This document shows positions 11,112 to 24,135 of a DNA stretch of 64,000 nt, in pieces. Position numbers and translations under genes: made by a program. The DNA lies in contig NC_056757.1 in assembly GCF_018687715.1 (NCBI RefSeq), positions 23,536,501-23,600,500 of the forward strand, in the 5' to 3' direction. Source of the DNA: Carya illinoinensis. Its lineage: Eukaryota > Streptophyta > Magnoliopsida > Fagales > Juglandaceae. Numbering within the stretch: position 1 is the stretch's first letter; each line of letters starts with the position of its first letter. The notes under the pieces are model-generated. The model had not been told where the DNA came from. It saw only the letters and a program-made list of their open reading frames with translations, and did not search any database.

Positions 11112-14100
11112 TACTGCCTACTATGTATATTCCCATATAAGTGATACGGCAATCACTTTGTTTATATTTATCTAGGTTTTCATAACAATTTCAGTCACCA
11201 CCATATTCATGATTGTAACTTTTTCCTAACTTCATCTACTCCTAATACCCCACCATTAATTGTTCCAAGTATGTAAGGATGTTTGAATGTGCCTGGAAAC
11301 ATGCTGCAGTTCCTCATAGACTTACAAAATACAATGCACCTAAGTGCCTACCAGTTTTTTTCTTGCTAAATGAATAAAACTGTTAGGGAATTGAAAGATA
11401 TTGTTTGCAACAAAGGGAAATACTTTCCCACCAACTTTCCCTAACAAATATGAATCATCTATTCTGGATAATTTTGATAATGGACTATGAGGAATTTCCC
11501 TCATAGTCCAGAAATGTTTACTCATCACTAGTTCCATCTTATCACTTTAAACATAGTTAACACATTGCAGTCAAAGGAATATCAACCCTGAGTCAACATT
11601 AAACATGTTGAGCTGGTGCTAATCACTATCCTCCAAGTGAAATAGCAGGAAGTTACAACTCCACATCATTGAATTTCTGTATTAATGTCTCCTTTTAAGT
11701 TGTTTGAGGCAAAAAAGAACTTAAGCTTTGTGAAAACATACATTTTCTGGACTAGCATATTATGCTTTAACAAATATAACTGTCTTTAAATGGATTGATT
11801 TCTCAACACCTCACCACTTGTTCTGCTGCTACTGTGATTTCCTCACTATTCTTACCAACATGCTTCATAGTTGTATCTCCCTCACCACTAGGACAACAAC
11901 CACAACAACCCATGTCCATTTTTTTCATATATGTTCTCAAATATTTTCCCTTATATGCAAACCCATGTATCTATTTTTTTGGGCTCAATATCTATCCTGG
12001 TTCCTACCAAATATGAAAAATCTAGACTGAAACACACCACTTTCATCTCGAAATCAAATATATATGCTGACTTTTAACTTCAATATCAAATCATTATGAA
12101 CATTATATGTCCCACAGAAAAACCATCACATATGTATGACTTTGCATAAAGGGGAAAGTAAAGATGTTGCAAAGATGGGTTAAAAAAGGGTTTACCTTAT
12201 CTTGCCTCTGTTGGTTAGTTTGGTAGTGAAATGGTGAGCTGCGTGGTGACTTTGGAAAGGTGAGTTTTCCTTCACTCGCTATGAGTGATAGAATCCTATG
12301 AGGGACTTGCAGATGACTATAACCCAACTCCACCAGGGATTATTTCCTCATCCTTCTGGAACCAGAGCTACTTGTCTCACAATCTAGCCTTTGGTAGCCA
12401 CACGCAAATGATGTAAAGAAGGCCATACCTTCTGTCACTTCATGCTCAGAGACTGGCGCAAGTTCAGTCCTACAGTCCAAAGTTAAAATCCCGCCAGTGG
12501 AAATTTGGGATTTCCTTTCCCGCGTACAGTGTTCCTCGGCCATTTAACTATTTTACATCCAAGCTGAATCTCATATTATAATATATAACTGATGTCTTTT
12601 AATAGGGCTAGCCCAGCAATAAGTGATTGGCATTAAATTGTAGTGGTCCCGTATATATTTTGTTTTAATTTAACCTGCCAATGTATGCTACACATGTATA
12701 GGGCTGCTTGAGAACATGCTATATGGCAACTAAATAATAAACATTTTAACCTAGAATAATTATATCCTATCATAATTTCGTGAACAACCTTCTCACATTG
12801 ACACATTTGTGTCCGAATATTTAAATACACATTTGTGTCCAAATATTTAAATACGGCATTGGTAAATTCAAAAGCTAATGATCTTTGGCAGATTTGGCTT
12901 TAAGTTGTTTGTACGCTGTGTTCCCTGTTACGTACAGCCTCTAACATGTTAAAAAAAATACATTTTGTGGGACCCAAATGCTTTTTTTGTATGGCTTCTC
13001 ACCTTTGGACACCATTCTTCTAACATTGCTGAAAAGTAATTAACTTTTTATCCTAGATAGCTAAAAGTTATCTCATGCCCTTTATAGACACCACTTTGTT
13101 AACATCTTAATTTCTCTCATCATCAAAAAATGAGAGAACTAGTCGACATATATGGATGAGGAAATGATATCCTTGTATGTCACATACCGTATACGCTGTA
13201 TGTATCATGTTAGCCAGTTAGAAGAGTCACTCGCTAGTTCCCTTTAATAGTGCAAGGCTACTATTTCTATTCTTCAATTAAATTAACATTAGTCTTTGCA
13301 TGAATGTTCTCTTTTTTTGCCATTATACATAAACAATTGTTTTTTCAATCATCGTTATGTCCATGGTGGTTTACTCTAGTTGAAATGTGCGTCGGGGTAA
13401 CAAGTTTGGACCCAACACTCGCTATGGAACATGGATTTTGACTAATGGGATAAGTACCTACAACAAATTCCTAAGGTAGCACTTTGGACCTTTTAATTGA
13501 ATGCTATTGTCCCTAAATATCATCATGGCACCTGTTGTTGGGTGTTATATACAACTTCATGTGTTAACATAATACCATCGTCACTCTCGTTAATTGGGAA
13601 TGTTTTGGAAAATTTAGACTAACATCAGTGTTCACATAGGCAATAGTCAGCCACGGTGTCCATAGTGGCCTTTGATACAAGTATTAAAGAATGCCTAATT
13701 TTTTACCATATCCATTCCATGCCCTCTTAGCTCGATTTATCAAAATCCATCTTGATAAACATTCCAATATTATTTTGTAACATTATCTCTATTGTCCAAT
13801 ACCACCTCCTTTTAGCTCGATTTATCCTTCCATTGGTTCTATAATTACCAGCATATAATAGTAAAACTCCGTCGTGTCCATTTCACGATCTTGCCCCAAA
13901 CAGGTATCAGTTAAAAATATTCTATATTGCATTGGTTTATCCCTTATTTTTTTACTTTTTTTAATTGCCCTTTATGGACTGCTCTATCTGTCCAATATAT
14001 TAAACCACTTATTTTAATTTGCTTTATGCCTTCGTTTACATAATCCACCTTTCATGCCCTTTTAGCTCAATTTTTGTCCATATTAGGAATGTTACCATAA

Positions 14101-16023
14101 CCTTTAATCTTAATTTACCACTAGAATCAATGAAATGGCAACCACCATCACTCTTCCCTAATCTGGACTGTAACATCTCCCTAACTTTCCGGGCTTAATT
14201 GTCCATCCAGGAATATTACAAATATTCACCAATGCTGTTGTTGGGTTTAATACTACAGAACCATTGGAAATTATAATTGGTTTATATCCCAATGATTGGC
14301 TGCATCTTTATTACGTACAGATGGCTTGAGCTAATCTGTAATCTTAATTAATGCAATATATCTGCATTACGTGCCTAATACTGACAATGCTTGCATTTCC
14401 TAAAATGGCCCAGCAAGAAGTAACCCAAATAAACTTTCCCATACATGTTACTACTGCATGATCACAATTGTAGTTGGCAGGGCTGGTAATTATATTGACA
14501 CTAGGATTGACAATATGTGGACAAATTAGTATTTTAAATTTAATACAGCCATGCAAATAGTAGTTGTGTGGATCATGTTTGTGGCTTTAACCAACTCTGC
14601 TCCAGCACAAAGCACTACTCTATTTCAGCATCTGTGTAGTATTGAAAGCTGATTTACCAGATTTCATTGAGTACGATGGGACAATAAAGGTTGGACATTG
14701 GCATTAAATTAAGGATTTAATGGGAGTGTATTCATCACTCCAACTGTATAGAAATGATGGCCAGTTTAGTAGGGAGTGACTGATTATTTGACTCAACTCC
14801 CATTTCCATGCGTGTAACAAGGGGGAATCAGCAAAAATAACTTTATATGTCTCCCAATTCCGTGTCATAATTTTATAACCAACAGATGCATTGTAATTAA
14901 ATATTCAGTGTCACTACTTTCCCACCTTTCTTGTTGCTTTGAATAAGTATGAATCCGGTGAACAATACCCCTTCTTTCATCTGCTCGATGAGGTCCATTA
15001 TTATTTAAGTCATTATTATTAAATGTTAGTGGGAGTAACTTCCTCAGATACAGGTTCCCAAGCAAATACATGCCTTTACATGGATAGCTTCTAAGGAGGG
15101 GCTATCCACATTCAGCAATCTTAAGAAAAGATTCTATTTTAGTCAATGTAGAAATTATAATTGGTCTAATTCAAGGCAAGACAATGTTTTACATGCACAA
15201 ATTTTCTGCCCAAAAAATTTCATATGCTTGACCAAAGGACTAACATTGTCTTGGGACTCCACCACCAGTGGGCTTCTTAAAGTTGGATGTACATGGAGAT
15301 ACGAGGTAGAGGATCGGGAATCTTCTGTACTTTTATATTTATTGAGGGGCTTACAGCTTAGTGTATGTTTAGGACCTTATCTATTTTCTCCATGTATATG
15401 AATGTATGGTGATCATAACAGTAATTAAATAAGATGCCTAATTCTGTTTATGCGACTGGCAAATGAGTAAACAAAAATTCAACTAGTTGCTTTGAACTTC
15501 ATATGGCACGTCCTATGAAAAACATTAGCATTTGTCTAACAAGCAACATTCAGAACTTGAATTATAATATATATCCATGAAATAGGCATGTTTCCTCATT
15601 GCAAGTCAAAGTAAAGAAAGCATACAGACTGGCCCACTGTTTCAACTGTCTTTTGCCTTCACATGGGCTTCCATGAAATAAGGTGATCCCTCGGCATTGA
15701 CAATCCTCACACACTGTCTGCAAACCAATTAAATTAAAACCAAGTCGGGCACCAATAACATATAGAGATGAAAACATTAATTCATCAAGTTGGTACAACG
15801 ATAGTACAATCTTAGAATAACATAATAGCATCATCGGCAACAAGTCCACTTGTCCTCATTAATTATGTATGGTGGGAAAAAAAATCTGGTAAATTAATAG
15901 CATCAGTACCTAGGTAGAACATAAAGAAATAGAACACGTACTTGTAAATCGAAACCATTAAAGCTACTATCCTGATGTCCATTAAACCATCATCGAAACT
16001 TACCCATTATGGGATTGAGGTTT
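11112..16023. other. CACTA-1 spacer between TNP2 tail and TnpA gene
   Basis: Mostly AT-rich noncoding DNA. A 26 bp tandem pair (ACATTTGTGTCC...) lies at 12803-12854. The phrase CTTTTAGCTCGATTTAT or a close variant recurs near 13725, 13811 and 14058. Minus-strand GTAAGT just after the TNP2 stop (about 16001) could be a splice donor. No other gene is supported. Confidence 0.45.
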
Positions 16024-16119
16024 TCAATTAGTACCATCGCCCTCCACAACATCTATGTTCTCCATCCGAAAACCTTCGTTTTCAGCTTCAACATCAATGT
16101 GGTCATCATCGTCGCTTTC
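16024..16119 (-). pseudogene. Detached C-terminal tail of the CACTA-1 TNP2 transposase
   Basis: An open minus-strand segment of 32 codons, acidic (ESDDDDHIDVEAENEG), ends at TGA 16024-16026 and abuts the start of the Athila 5' LTR. The main TNP2 body ends in a similar acidic stretch on the far side of the Athila at 38419. I therefore read this as the tail cut off by the insertion. Identity is inferred from position, strand and composition, not from a conserved domain. Confidence 0.5.
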
Positions 16120-18492
16120 TGATTGAGCTGAAATATTGCATGTTTTAGCTATTTAAAACCAATGTATTTTAAATTCTTCGTGACACTATTATTGGTTTTA
16201 GATGGAAAAATGGTTAATAAGCATAAATACGAATTGTGATTTTTAATTGATTGATATCATGTTTATGCTTATTTTTATAACTATAATTTAATTGGACAAT
16301 ATTTCCTCACAAATATAATATATTTTTGATAATCTATTTTTTTATTTATTTTTTAGTGTTATTTTTATTTACTTATTTTCAGCTCAAATAAAATTCACAT
16401 GGATTCAGTTGGAACTTTTGACCAAAAGTGCATATTAATTGAGAGGAACGAAGAGAAGAAATGAAGAAGTGTACTTGGGCAGCTAAAAATAAAGACGAAG
16501 ACTTTTGGTGGTGACTTTCTTACTTGGTTGTTCATAGATGCATGCGATGAAGAAAATGATTTGCGGTGGACAAATACATGTAATGTAAAAGTCAAGAACA
16601 GATTTGGCAAAAGAAGAAATGAAGGACATAGAAGAAAATAGAACAGATTTGGCAATTAAATACATGCAGTTATTTAATTGGTTTTGATGGTTGGTGCAGC
16701 TAAAGTGGACTGATTGGGGTGGAACGAGAGACGTCTACGTCTCTTGGAGGCTTTTGGCTATTTATTACCAAGAGAGGTGGGCGGAAGGCTGAAGGGCATT
16801 GAAGCACCGAATTTAGGCAGCTATATATATATATATTGCTGGACGGAGGGAAGAGATAGGAGAGTGGGTGAGTAGAGAAATGTCGTGCTTGAGTTTTCAA
16901 CCAAGGGAGACGTGTAGGAGTGAAGAGAGAAATCGGTGCATGAGTTGAATATTAGTGGGTTGGTGTGTAAAGAAAGAGAGGTGCCGTGATTGAAGGGGAG
17001 TGGAGTGAAAATCGGTGGTGATTGAGTCGGCTAGAATGAATTGTGATTGGAGGAGGGAGTTTGGACCGACTTGAAGCAGCTATATATATATATATATATT
17101 GCTGGACGTAAAGGAGAGGAGACATAAAGAGAGTTATGGTGGGTGCATGAGTAGAGAGGTAGACGTGTAGGTGGTAATTTGCTGGAGTGATTTACGTGGG
17201 CTCTCATTAAAGAAAAGAAGTTGAGAGAGGTGGGGAGTTTCCAGAAATAGAGAGGAGTGAAGGAGTGAAAGTGTGCAATCGGTGGGTGCATGATTAGAGA
17301 GAGATGTGTGAGTGTTGTGAGAAAAAGAAGTGTCGGTGCAGGGGTTGAAAGGAATTGGCTGGAGTCATTTAATTGGCTAGGGTTTAATTTTCTAAGATGT
17401 GAAGTGGGGATTAAAGAATCGGTCAGGATTTTATTTTTATTCTAGCTCTATTCTGGTACGTGCAACATGTGAGTGGAAGAAAGAGTTGTGTGCTGGAATT
17501 GAAAAGGAGTAAGTTGGTGCAGTAGGTACTTAGGAAGTAAGCTGTGCTTGATTGATTAAAAAAGAGAGTCACTTGTTTTATTTTGCTGGGAGGAGAGTCG
17601 GTCAGTGCTTGAAATTGAGAGAGGTGTCGATGGGTTCTTGAGTTTATTTTTCTTGAAGAGAAGTCGGTGGAGAGGGGGTTGAAGGGGAGTTTTCATCCAA
17701 TCTACTGGTTTCATTTCTATTTTTTACAGTTCAATGATGGCGTGGATTTAATTCTCTTGGCATCAACTAGATTCCAAATTTTGTTATTTCTAAATTGTTG
17801 CTCAGTATTTTTTGTGTTTTATTTTTAGTTTTCTAATGAAGAATATTTATGTAATTTTTATAGTACTTGTAATAAATATGTTTGGCTAAATTTTAATACT
17901 AAGGTGAGAGGTGAAGTTTAATGATTTAAATATTGTTTTCGGATCCACGTAAAATTTATTCTACGAGCTTGATTGATTGAAGGATTTTATTATTGTATAT
18001 TTTGATTATCTATATACTCATCTTGATTCATTGTGATTTTCGAATACAGTGAATACTTGAGGAATCCCTGTGATATTCAAATAGATTTGTGAATGTTTTA
18101 ATCATGAATAGTTCACACTCAATCATAAGCAACTATTTTTCTTGATCTTAAATGGTAAATCTTCCAATTAAACGGAATCATTATTCTAATTTAATTGAAG
18201 TAAATCGATATGAAAAAATATCATAAATTATTAAACGAATCCTCAAAACCTTAGTCTTTCTCCATATCAATTCATTTTATCATTTTAGTTTGATTCAGTT
18301 ATTTTATCAATCTTCATTTGATTGCACGTTTCTTTTAGTAATTTCATTTCATTGTTTGAATTTATTTTCTTTATCACAAAAGTCAATCCCTGTGGATTCG
18401 ATCCTGTAAGATACTACAACACCTGTATACTTGCAGGTAAAACTGCACTAAATTTTTGGTTCATTAATTTGAGTCAAAGTTTAGGCGCAACA
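16120..18492 (+). repeat. Athila 5' LTR (about 2.37 kb)
   Basis: It starts TGATTGAGCTG at 16120. From 16121 it matches the 3' LTR copy base for base over 362 bp without indels, with 6 substitutions. It ends GGCGCAACA at 18492, six bases before the primer site, and the last 150 bp carry the CCCTGTGGATTCGATCCTG block typical of Athila LTR ends. The 16700-17700 part is rich in AG/TGGAG and holds two ATATAT boxes in a partly duplicated context. Pol II transcription from this LTR is expected from the family. Confidence 0.9.
16815..17105 (+). promoter_or_regulatory. Two TATA-like boxes in a duplicated block of the Athila 5' LTR
   Basis: The phrase GCAGCTATATATATAT...TTGCTGGACG occurs at about 16818-16846 and again at about 17076-17108. 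Both copies are followed by GGAG-rich sequence and GAGTAGAGA. Either could be the LTR core promoter. Which is used cannot be told from sequence. Confidence 0.4.
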
Positions 18493-18498
18493 AGTTTT

Positions 18499-18516
18499 TG
18501 GCGCTGTTGCCGGGGA
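18499..18516 (+). other. Athila primer binding site (tRNA-Asp type)
   Basis: TGGCGCTGTTGCCGGGGA matches the Athila primer site, complementary to the 3' end of plant tRNA-Asp, with one C-to-T difference from the perfect TGGCGCCGTTGCCGGGGA. The distance to the LTR end is six bases, normal for the lineage. Confidence 0.9.
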
Positions 18517-18757
18517 TTGCAACGTGTGATTTTTAAAAATATATATATATATATATATTTTAGAAATCTTTTGCTAATTGTTTTTCATATTCTTTTTGTA
18601 GGTACAATTTTTTTTTTTCCAGAAAAGAGAGCATGTAACATTGCTTCCATATTCATACCATTTGGTAATCTCGTTCCAAAATTTTTTTCTTTTACTTTCT
18701 TGTTTGTTTTGCATTTTGTTTTTACTTAGTTTGAATGTGTTCGATCCTCTATGATGA

Positions 18758-20050
18758 ATGATCTCGTGGCAACGTGATCAAACGGGTAGATTGAGAAGAG
18801 AGGAAATTGTTTTAAAAGAATTAGTTGATACTTTGTCAGGTGATTCTAAAAATTTCCAGTCTAATACCATGGCTGACAATCATAGTATTCATGATGAACA
18901 AGAAAATGAAGAGGCACAAAATAATCCACCAATGAGAAATTTGTGCGAATATTTGCAGTCTACAAGGACAAATACTCCATCTTGCATGATTTTTCCTATG
19001 AATATGGGAAATTTTGATTTAAAACCGGGAGTAATCCAATTACTTCCCAAGTTTCATGGCTTAGATTTAGAAAGTCCTTATTTGCATCTAAAAGAATTTG
19101 AAGAAGTTTGTGCAACTTTACAAACCCAAACTATCAATGACGATGTTGTTAGATTAAAGTTGTTTCCATTCTCTTTGAAAGAAAAAGCTAAAAATTGGTT
19201 GAACTCCTTGAGACCAAGATCTATTAGCACATGGCAAGAAATGCAAAGAAAATTTCTGAAAAAGTTTTTTCCTACTCCTAGGACCAACACTCTTCGCAGA
19301 AATATTATGAACTTTTCTCAAAAGGAAAATGAAACTTTTTTTCAGTGTTGGGAACGTTTTAAGGAATTGTTGCTAACTTGCCCACATCATGGCTATGAGA
19401 CTTGGCGCATCATTAGTTTTTTCTATGAAGGTTTAACATCTCAAATGCATCAGTTTGTAGAAATGATGTGTAACGGTGATTTTTTAAATAAAGATCCTGA
19501 TGACGCTTGGGACTATTTTGACCAGTTAGCTGAAAATGCCCAATCTTGGGATAACACAGATCGTTCTGATCGGTCAAATAAGCCCAAACTCAGTGCCATG
19601 TCTCAAGAATGTATGTATGTTCTTAAAGGAAATGATGATGTGAATGCTAGGATAGCAAGTCTGACAAGAAAAGTCGAAGCCATGGAACTTAAGAAGGTAA
19701 ATTCGGCTAAAGCCATTGAAAAAGAAGAAGAAAATTGTGGCACTTGTGAGATTAGTGGACACCTAACTCAGGATTGTCCAACAATCCCTGCTTTTAAAGA
19801 GGTGTTGCACAAACAAGAAAATGTCATGAATTCTTATAGGAGACCATTTTCTTCCCCTTATTCGGAAACATATAATCCTGGATGGAGAAATCACCCCAAT
19901 TTTAGTTGGAGGAATGAGTCTAATTCAAATCAAAGTCCTCAAGGGCCATCTTCTTCTACTCCTTATGTGCCTCCACATAAGAAAACCCTTGAGGAGACAT
20001 TACAAAATTTTATGCAAGGACAAGCCAATATCAACACTCAGACAATGTAG
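18758..20050 (+). pseudogene. Athila gag (capsid/nucleocapsid) region
   Basis: The 430-codon open frame begins at the ATG at 18758. It holds a retrotransposon gag core at about residues 100-260 (PKFHGLD, LKLFPFSLKEKAKNWL, FFPTPRTNTLRR) and a CX2CX4HX4C zinc knuckle (CGTCEISGHLTQDC) at about residues 327-340. A Ser/Asn/Pro-rich stretch follows. The frame ends at TAG 20048-20050, but the same frame resumes at once, so the stop looks like CAG-to-TAG decay and not a true gag terminus. The product would package the element's RNA. The leader from 18517 to 18757 is noncoding. Confidence 0.88.
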
Positions 20051-21031
20051 GCCATTACTGAGATGAGAAGTTCTATTAGCGACTTGACCTCTGCATTGCA
20101 TGCTCAAGAAAAGGGTAAGTTTCCTGCTCAACCTCAGCTGAATCCCAAAGGTAAATTTGAGGTAAGAAATTCAAATCCTTCTGATTCAAAATTTGAACAT
20201 GCCAAGTCCATCACCACTCTACGCAGTGGAAAAATAGTTGATAAGAGTATTTCAACAACGAAAGTTGATGAGACCAACAACTCTTTAAATTCCAAGAGTG
20301 ATGGTGAACTTGAGAAGGTTGAATTAGATATGCCTGTGAAAGCCCCAATACCTGCCCCATTTCCCCAAATATTGCAACATTCTCACAAGTTGGTTCAAAA
20401 TGTTGATATTCTTGAAATTTTTAAACAAGTAAAAATCAACATTCCTTTGTTGGATGCAATCAAACAAATTCCATCGTATGCTAAATTTTTGAAAGATTTG
20501 TGCACAGTGAAGAGTACGATGAAGGTGCAGAAGAAGGCTTTTCTCACTGAGCAGGTAAGCGCCATCCTCCAAAACAATTCTACACCAAAGTACAAAGACC
20601 CGGGTTGTCCAACAATTTCCTGCGTGATTGAAAATTTTAAAATTGAAAAAGCTTTACTTGACCTTAGAGCTAGTGTTAACCTCCTACCCTACTCGGTATA
20701 TGAGCAGTTGGGTCTTGGTGAGCTTAAACCCACCAAGGTAATACTCCAACTTGTTGACCGTTCAATTAAAATACTGAGAGGGATAGTTGAGGATGTGCTA
20801 GTTCAAGTAAGAAAATTTTATTTCCCAGTGGATTTCATTGTTTTGGACATAGAACCTGTCTTTGATATTTGCACTCAAATTCCTATCATTTTGGGTAGGC
20901 CGTTCCTTGCGACCTCAAATGCTTTAATAAAGTGCATGAGTGGTGTGATGATAATTTCTTTTGGCAACATGACTTTGGAGTTGAATATTTTTAATATTTG
21001 TAAACAACCTAGTGATGATGATGATGTGTAG
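20051..21031 (+). pseudogene. Athila protease region
   Basis: In frame with gag. The segment includes the ITTLRSGKIV linker typical of Athila and a retropepsin-like domain at about 20640-21000: the active-site loop, then ILGRPFLAT. The loop reads DLRAS where Athila proteases usually have DLGAS. The glycine codon has become AGA, so activity is doubtful. The segment ends at TAG 21029-21031, again followed by the same open frame, consistent with CAG-to-TAG. An intact enzyme would process the polyprotein in virus-like particles in the cytoplasm. Confidence 0.82.
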
Positions 21032-24000
21032 GAAGTAAATCTGATCCAAACTCTTGTTCAAAATAAATTTGATTTGTCAAGTTTTTCTGACCCTCTTGAG
21101 GCTTGTTTGGTTCATGGTACAAATTTTGATGATGATTCTATGCTTGCATCTATGAATTTTTTGCTAGAATCTACTCCTGTAATGGACACTGATAAATGGA
21201 GAACATGTTTTGAGGAATTACCGCCTCATGATGTCGTGTCTCTCCCTTCAAGTGTGCAAACACCAAAACTCGACTTGAAACCTCTACCTGCTAATCTCAA
21301 ATATGTATTTTTAGGCCAAGCAGAGACATTACCAGTGGTCATTTCATCAAAACTGGATGAAATTCAGGAGAAAAAATTGATTGGTGTTCTCATTGAACAC
21401 AAAGAAGCAATAGGATGGACCATAGTTGATATCAAAGGTATCAGCCCTTTGATTTGTACCCATAGGATTTATCTAGAGGACAATTCTAAACCCTCTAGAG
21501 AAATGCAGCGTAGACTAAACCCCAACATGAAAGAGGTTGTTAGAGCAGAGGTGTTAAAACTTCTGGATGTAGGGATCATTTACCCTATTTCTGACAGCAA
21601 ATGGGCTAGTCCCACGCAGGTGGTACCCAAGAAATCTAGTGTGACTGTAGTTAAGAATGCTGATAATGAATTGATCCCAACTAGAGTTGCTACTGGTTGG
21701 CGTATGTGCATTGACTACAGAAAACTGAATTCTGTCACCAGAAATGATCATTTTCCCCTACCATTCATGGATCAAATCATTGAACGTGTAGCGGGCCATA
21801 AATTCTATTGCTTCCTAGATGGTTATTCTGGATATAACCAAATTGAGATTGCTCCTGAAGATCAAGGAAAGACCACTTTTACATGTCCATTTGATACCTT
21901 TGCATATCGAAGGATGCCATTAGGACTTTGTAATGCTCCTGCTATATTTCAACGATGCATGATGAGCATATTCAGTGACATGGTAGAGCGTTTCATTGAA
22001 ATATTCATGGATGATTTTTCTATTTTTGGTGATTCATTTGATGAATGTTTGACTCATTTGGAAAGAGTTCTGATTAGATGCAAAGAAAAGAATTTGATTT
22101 TAAACTGGGAGAAGTGTCATTTTATGGTCATTCAAGGGATTGTTCTTGGTCACATTGTTTCTTCTCAAGGTTTTGAAGTGGACAAGGCCAAAATTGAATT
22201 AATTTCTAAATTGCCCATCTCAAAGAACATCAGGGATATCAGATCTTTTCTAGGTCATGCAGGTTTTTACAGGAGGTTCATTAAAGGCTTTTAGCATAAT
22301 TTCTAGACCTTTGTGCAATTTATTGTCAAAGGACAATTATTTTGTGTGGACTGATGATTGTGAGTTAGTTTTTACAAAGCTAAAAGGTATGTTGATTTCA
22401 GCCCCAATTATGCGATCACCTGATTGGAATTTACCATTTGAGATTATGTGTAATGCTAGTGATTATGCTGTTGGAGCTGTGTTGAGCCAACGTAAGGACA
22501 AAAAGCCTTATGTTATTTATTATGCAAGTAGAACTTTAAACAGTGCTCAAATGAATTATTCAACAACTGAAAAGGAGCTACTTGCAGTAATTTTTGCACT
22601 TGACAAATTTCGCTCTTATTTGATTGGATCTCAAATTGTCATCTTTACTGATCATGCTGCGTTAAAGTACCTTTTAACGAAAAAAGATGCAAAGCCCAGG
22701 TTGCTTAGATGGATCCTTTTGCTGCAAGAATTTGATCTGATAATCAAAGATAATAAAGGAGTTGAGAATGTTGTTGCTGATCATCTGTCTAGACTTGTTC
22801 TTTCAGATTCCATAGAGACAGTTCCTATTAAAGACACATTTTCAAATGAGCAACTTTTTGGTATATCTCAAGTGCCATGGTACGCTGACATTGCTAATTT
22901 TCTTGCTACAGGTGAAATTCCTCACATTTGGACTCAACAAGATAAGAGGAAATTTTTTGTGGAGGTAAGAAAATTCTTTTGGGATGATCCATATCTGTTC
23001 AAATATTGCCCAGATCAGATAATTAGACGATGTGTTCCCAATAATGAATTTCAAAGCGTGATAGCTTTTTGTCATTCTGGGGCATGTGGTGGCCATTTTT
23101 CTGAAAAGAAAACTGCTTTTAAAATTTTGCAATGTGGTTTCTATTGGCCTACCATTTTCAAGGACACCCATGAATTTTGTAAAACTTGTGAGCGTTGTCA
23201 AAAGTTGGGAGGGATTACCCGCCAGAGTATGATGCCATTAAATCCAATCTTGGTTGTTGAAATATTTGATTGTTGGGGCATTGACTTCATGGGACCCTTC
23301 CCAGTTTCTTTTGGCAATCTCTACATTTTGGTAGCTGTGGATTATGTGTCCAAATAGATTGAGACTGCAAAAACAATGACCACAGAGTGGTACTGAAATT
23401 TTTGAAAGAAAATATTTTATCAAGGTTTGGAACACCTCGAGCCATTATCAGTGATGGGGGCAAACATTTTTGTAATAAGCCTTTCGAGACCTTAATGCGA
23501 AAATATGGTATTACTCATAAGGTTCCTACCCCTTATCATCCACAAACAAGTGGCCAAGTTGAGGTATCTAATCGGAAGATCAAAAAAATTTTAGAAAAGA
23601 CGGTTAACCTAAGTTGCAAATATTGGTCTTTACGACTGACTGACGCACTTTGGGCATACCGTACTGCTTTTAAAACCCCGATTGGTATGTCCCCATATCG
23701 ACTCATTTTTTGAAAGGCATGTCACTTACCTATGGAATTGGAACACAAAGCTTACTGGGCACTCAAGCAATTTAATTTTGATATGGATAAAGCTTGCTCT
23801 CTTCGTAAGTTTCAGCTTAATGAGTTAGAAGAAATCAGGAATGAAACTTACGAAAACTCTCGTATTGCCAAGGAGAGAATGAAAATTTTTCATTATAAAA
23901 ATATTTTTTGAAAATCTTTTGAGCCTTCACAAAAAGTTTTGTTGTATAATTCAAGACTCCATTTATTTCCTGGCAAGCTTCGATCCCGATGGATCGGCCC

Positions 24001-24135
24001 CTTTGTTGTAAAAATTGTTTATCCTTTTGGGGCCATTGAGATAGAAAATCCAGAAAATGGTAATGTTTTTAAAGTTAATGGACAAAGGTTGAAACCATTA
24101 TTGGATGATTTTACTCCAACGGTTGAGTCAACTAC
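21032..24135 (+). pseudogene. Athila pol: reverse transcriptase, RNase H and integrase; C-terminus displaced to 36914-36941
   Basis: RT covers about 21500-22230 (CIDYRKLN, FLDGYSGYNQI, catalytic FMDD near 22005). RNase H covers about 22430-22790 ([28 protein letters not shown]). The integrase zinc finger is at about 23070-23210 ([17 protein letters not shown]), the core at about 23275-23600 ([20 protein letters not shown]), then a C-terminal domain. Breaks: frameshift near 22290 (extra T in a TTT run), TAG 23356-23358 (a conserved Trp codon), frameshift about 23360-23387, TGA 23711-23713, TGA 23909-23911. CACTA-2 interrupts the frame at 24135. Resumed after one target copy, it runs in register to TAA at 36939-36941. 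This copy cannot transpose on its own. Confidence 0.92.
24133..24135. repeat. Target site duplication TAC of CACTA-2 (left copy; right copy 36911-36913)
   Basis: Three-base duplication, the size produced by CACTA elements. The identical triplet follows the right end. Confidence 0.9.

Noticed and set aside
18322..18729. 135-codon ORF across the Athila LTR end and leader
   Set aside because: It crosses the LTR boundary and primer site and is rich in Phe/Ile from T-runs; chance.
18758..24135. Endogenous pararetrovirus
   Set aside because: Presence of integrase, LTRs and a tRNA-Asp primer site with no movement protein fits an Athila retrotransposon instead.
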